Under the pieces are notes generated by a model that was not told the DNA's origin, did not search any database, and worked only from the letters and a program-made list of their open reading frames with translations. From assembly GCA_028690445.1 (NCBI GenBank), contig JAQVBE010000009.1, positions 74,874-109,127 of the forward strand: DNA of 34,254 bases. The letters run 5' to 3'. This DNA comes from Aliarcobacter sp. Lineage in GTDB: Bacteria > Campylobacterota > Campylobacteria > Campylobacterales > Arcobacteraceae. Positions 32,539 through 34,254 of the stretch are shown piece by piece. Position 1 is the stretch's first letter, and every line of letters starts with the position of its first letter. Both the position numbers and the translations under genes were made by a program.

Positions 32539-32901
32539 TTAAAGTCCATTTTGTTTATAAAACTTTTCAATAGTTCCACGACTTATTTTTATTCTGTGGT
32601 TTTCATATAGATAATTTTTTATATATAAGCTTCCATTTTCTTTTTTTCTTAAATCTAAAATTGTATCAGCATATTTTTTTATATATTGATTTTTAACATT
32701 TTCAAAATTGATTAGATTTTTATTTTTTAAAGCTTCTTTTTGAATTTCTATTAAAATAAAAAAGCCCGTCATAATTCTATTTTTTGTTAAGGTTTGATTT
32801 TCAAGATATTTTAAATATCTTTTTGAAAACTCCTCAAAATCTTGAATAGTTTTAAACCCTAATATTTTTGAATAATATTCTTTTTTCTTTTGTGTAAACA
32901 T
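32539..32901 (-). CDS. Small protein with possible C-terminal helix-turn-helix, partner of the second recombinase
   Basis: A 120-residue basic, helical protein with no signal peptide. The C terminus (ENHRIKISRGTIEKFYKQNG) looks like a recognition helix unit, as in proteins with SRTTIYKFL-type motifs. I recognise no family. AGGAGATAAAA precedes the ATG, and the recombinase gene follows after 2 nt, so the two are made together; a directionality or accessory factor is possible but only inferred. Confidence 0.6.
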   Translation of the reverse strand: MFTQKKKEYYSKILGFKTIQDFEEFSKRYLKYLENQTLTKNRIMTGFFILIEIQKEALKNKNLINFENVKNQYIKKYADTILDLRKKENGSLYIKNYLYENHRIKISRGTIEKFYKQNGL

Positions 32902-33266
32902 TTTTATCTCCTATGTTCAAATTTTATTATGAACGCCTAAAAGGGTTTGAAAAACAATTTAATTTATTGATTTTATTTCTTGACAAGAGGTAAATTAGAC
33001 CTGTGATTTGTTTAACGACAATATCAGCGAAATGTCAGAGTAGCATTGATTGAGCAATCAAAAGGCAGAGAAAAAGTAGAAATAAAAGAACTTAAAAAAC
33101 ACGGGCAGTAAGTTTTGGCATGAGTGTTTTTGATTTAAGTATTTGTCAGATTTTAAAAAGCAGATTAAACAAAATTTAGCATATTTTTATACAAAAAATA
33201 GCAAAAATAGACACCTTTCAAGTGCCATATTTAGGCTATTTTCTGATTTAACCGCGATTTTATACC

Positions 33267-33309
33267 GCTTCCTATCTCTGTTCAAAAAATTGAACAGAGA
33301 TAAGGAAGC
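33267..33309. repeat. 19-bp hairpin with AAAA loop
   Basis: GCTTCCTATCTCTGTTCAA pairs with its complement across AAAA; one unpaired A (33303) interrupts the right arm. No U tract follows on either strand, so it is not a standard terminator. Confidence 0.6.
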
Positions 33310-33337
33310 TCCCTCAGTGTTATTACTAATACAAATG

Positions 33338-33365
33338 AACACAGTGCCACCTGTGTTTTTTATTT
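33338..33365 (+). terminator. Terminator-like hairpin antisense to the small ORF region
   Basis: AACACAG-TGCCAC-CTGTGTT followed by TTTTATTTT on the plus strand. On the minus strand it lies 15 nt after the stop of the 31-residue ORF, as a 3' UTR stem. Confidence 0.55.
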
Positions 33366-33372
33366 TGAAATG

Positions 33373-33468
33373 TCAGCTAAACATTTCTATAAAAGTTTTT
33401 GTGTTAGTGATTATTGTAGTTAAAGCGTCTAATATAACAAGTATTGTTATTATTAAAGACTTATTCAT
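33373..33468 (-). CDS. 31-residue hydrophobic peptide
   Basis: ATG at 33468 has AAGGAG 6 nt upstream, one of the best ribosome sites in the element. The peptide starts MNKSLIITILVILDALTTI and ends TFIEMFS, one predicted membrane helix with a short tail. The leader holds a GCCC-TTAAT-GGGC hairpin and the 3' side two more hairpins. Type I toxins of plasmids have this size and shape, but other small membrane peptides do too. No homologue is recalled. Confidence 0.45.
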   Translation of the reverse strand: MNKSLIITILVILDALTTIITNTKTFIEMFS

Positions 33469-33637
33469 ATTTAGCTCCTTATAAAATATTATTGCCCTTA
33501 ATGGGCTATGATATGTTATAGGACGCTAATTAAAAAAAATGAAGTTAAAGACTAAATTATTTATAAATTTATTTAAATAAGAGATAGAATAATAAAATAC
33601 AACCACTAAAATTAAATCTATTTTAAGAAAAGATAAG

Positions 33638-33643
33638 TATAAT
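33638..33643 (+). promoter_or_regulatory. Possible element-borne -10 box directed at tRNA-Gly
   Basis: TATAAT in the context AAGTATAATG, 132 nt before tRNA-Gly. No convincing -35 is present. It could supply transcription for the tRNAs cut off from the operon promoter. Confidence 0.35.
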
Positions 33644-33657
33644 GTTAATCACAAAAA

Positions 33658-33671
33658 TGGTTGCCCTAAAT
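33658..33671 (+). repeat. Arm-type repeat, right copy (TGGTTGCCCTAAAT)
   Basis: Exact 14-bp copy of 25196-25209, same orientation, 80 bp inside attR. Confidence 0.6.
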
Positions 33672-33751
33672 GTTATACGAGTAATTGAACTTTTATAATA
33701 CAAGCCCCTATTTTTGGGAATTAAGTTGTTGTTTATGACGGATTTTAAAAA

Positions 33752-33769
33752 TCTTCTCATCCGCACCAC
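33752..33769. repeat. attR core, 18-bp direct repeat
   Basis: TCTTCTCATCCGCACCAC, a copy of the tRNA-Leu 3' end without the rest of the tRNA. Only 6 nt separate it from tRNA-Gly. Confidence 0.85.
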
Positions 33770-33775
33770 TATTGA

Positions 33776-33852
33776 GCGGGAGTAGCTCAGTTGGCTAGAG
33801 CTTCTGCCTTCCAAGCAGACTGTCGCGAGTTCGAGTCTCGTCTCCCGCTCCA
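33776..33852 (+). tRNA. tRNA-Gly (anticodon UCC)
   Basis: Acceptor GCGGGAG/CTCCCGC, discriminator T and encoded CCA. The anticodon stem TCTGC/GCAGA encloses CTTCCAA, anticodon TCC. Before the element arrived it would have followed tRNA-Leu by 7 nt. Confidence 0.95.
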
Positions 33853-33857
33853 TTTTT

Positions 33858-33906
33858 AAAGCCTTATATAAGAAGTAAATTTACTTTTTGTGTAAGGCTT
33901 TTTTAG
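33858..33906 (+). terminator. Long terminator-like hairpin between tRNA-Gly and tRNA-Arg
   Basis: 33858-33879 and 33880-33901 can pair along their length with G-U wobbles (outer part AAAGCCTTA/TAAGGCTTT), followed by TTTTA. If it terminates, the next tRNA needs its own promoter, yet only 18-22 nt separate them. Confidence 0.6.
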
Positions 33907-33923
33907 CTTTAACTTACTTTATT

Positions 33924-34000
<77 letters not shown>

Positions 34001-34079
34001 CCTTTTAACTCATAAAATCAAAACTCTTTTTCCAATTAATTCAAATAATAAAATTTTTATTTCTTAAATCATATACAAT

Positions 34080-34119
34080 AAAAAAGTCTCCATAGAATTT
34101 AATCCACGGAGACTTTTTT
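34080..34119. terminator. Bidirectional terminator after the tRNAs
   Basis: AAAAAAGTCTCC (34080-34091) and GGAGACTTTTTT (34108-34119) form a 12-bp stem between convergent transcription units. Confidence 0.85.
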
Positions 34120-34138
34120 ATAGTTTTTATTTGGCATT

Positions 34139-34254
34139 TTACCCAATAAAGGCTAAAGATTGACCTTCCTCAACAGAATCAGTAGTATTAACTAAGATTT
34201 TTGATATAACTCCTGCTACTGGTGCAGTAATATCTATCTCCATTTTCATAGCTT
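34139..34254 (-). CDS. C-terminal biotinyl domain of a carboxylase/decarboxylase subunit, 5' part outside window
   Basis: The 37 visible codons end at TAA (34139-34141). They include AMKMEIDITAPVAGVISKI and a final VEEGQSLAFIG, the biotin acceptor motif with the modified Lys between two Met, followed by the usual G-x-V-x-x-G-x-x-L tail. The gene could be pyruvate carboxylase subunit B, oxaloacetate decarboxylase alpha subunit or another biotin carrier; the upstream domain is needed to decide. Confidence 0.85.
   Translation of the reverse strand, partial: AMKMEIDITAPVAGVISKILVNTTDSVEEGQSLAFIG

Larger units (their letters stand above)
32902..33372. other. Gene-poor structured segment at the right end
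   Basis: No convincing gene. It contains TTGACA (near 32982), a hairpin TTGATT/AATCAA (33046-33061), a short frame without a start that looks protein-like (about 33015-33110, containing KGREKVEIKELKKHGQ) and may be a relic, the 19-bp hairpin at 33267 and a terminator-like hairpin at 33338. A plus-strand frame from TTG 33143 to 33484 spans both hairpins, has no ribosome site, and is probably not a gene. Confidence 0.5.
25084..33769. mobile_element. 8.7-kb integrative element in tRNA-Leu, with two tyrosine recombinases and a ColE2-type replication gene
   Basis: Bounded by the 18-bp direct repeat TCTTCTCATCCGCACCAC (25084-25101 and 33752-33769) at the 3' end of tRNA-Leu. Contents in order: integrase, XRE regulator (minus), three-gene envelope cargo (plus), replication initiator (minus), AT-rich origin-like region, J-domain protein, RelB/RelE-type pair, second tyrosine recombinase with a small partner (minus), and a structured right end. 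There is no relaxase, mating, capsid or terminase gene. An integrative plasmid or phage satellite fits best; its mode of transfer is unknown. Confidence 0.85.
33469..33775. other. Right terminal segment of the element, no gene seen
   Basis: Contains an imperfect third copy of the arm-type repeat (TTGCCCTTAAT, 33492-33502), the exact copy at 33658-33671, a TATAAT at 33638-33643 pointing to the tRNAs, and attR. Otherwise AT-rich with no open frame of note. Confidence 0.55.

Noticed and set aside
33143..33484. Plus-strand frame of 113 codons from a TTG at the right end of the element.
   Set aside because: No ribosome site, it spans two strong hairpins including a terminator, and it lies opposite a small ORF with a far better start. 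The first 40 residues look somewhat protein-like, so a decayed gene is possible.
25084..33769. Idea that the element is an ICE, prophage or CRISPR-bearing island.
   Set aside because: No relaxase, coupling protein, mating-pair, capsid, tail or terminase genes and no regularly spaced repeats are visible.
33623..33853. Minus-strand frame of 76 codons over tRNA-Gly and attR.
   Set aside because: Also an antisense reading of a tRNA (RLELATVCLEGRSSSQLSYS-type peptide), with no ribosome site.

Overview
The window is AT-rich chromosomal DNA from a Campylobacterota (epsilonproteobacterial) species, most likely Arcobacter/Aliarcobacter or a close relative. The assignment rests on gene content and style: a short ThrS that appears to lack the TGS domain, a major porin of the coiled-coil/beta-barrel type found in Arcobacter, a type II-like sulfide:quinone reductase with rhodaneses, tightly packed genes with many TTG starts, and promoters recognisable mainly by a TATAAT -10 box. 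It is an inference from family resemblance; no database search was run.

Layout. 1-3245 (minus strand): 5' part of an EAL-domain gene, a PstS-like phosphate-binding protein, a small DUF1653-like gene, prfA and rpsT. 3328-10045 (plus): glmM-lspA, leuC-mobA, then a sulfur unit of Tat-exported SQR, a small membrane protein and a triple-rhodanese protein. 10114-13251 (minus): translation cluster thrS-infC-rpmI-rplT. 13362-18163: a hypothetical gene, the porin, a haem-less cytochrome-c-like secreted protein, an RqcH-family protein and a TraT-type lipoprotein. 18287-24589 (plus): a long packed run cdsA-dxr-membrane protein-hydrolase-tsaD-SUI1 protein-nnr, then thiG. 24638-25100: a perfect-consensus promoter followed by tRNA-Pro, -His, -Arg and -Leu.

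25084-33769 is an 8.7-kb integrated element in the 3' end of tRNA-Leu(UAG), bounded by an 18-bp direct repeat (attL/attR). It carries a large tyrosine integrase at the left end, an XRE regulator facing a three-gene envelope cargo operon across a palindromic divergent promoter, a ColE2-type primase/replication initiator beside an AT-rich, inverted-repeat-rich region that looks like an origin, a J-domain protein, a RelB/RelE-type toxin-antitoxin pair, and a second compact tyrosine recombinase with all six catalytic residues. I see no relaxase, conjugation, capsid or terminase genes. The simplest reading is an integrative, self-replicating plasmid-like element or phage satellite that relies on a helper for transfer.

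33776-34254: tRNA-Gly and a second identical tRNA-Arg, then the C-terminal biotinyl domain of a minus-strand carboxylase subunit. Joining the att sites puts tRNA-Gly 7 nt after tRNA-Leu, so the element has split a six-tRNA cluster and the last two tRNAs now need another promoter.

The most interesting points are the two-recombinase integrative replicon, its palindromic back-to-back promoter, the split tRNA operon, the structured right end with a 31-codon hydrophobic ORF, and the repeated use of TTGA stop/start overlaps in the chromosome.
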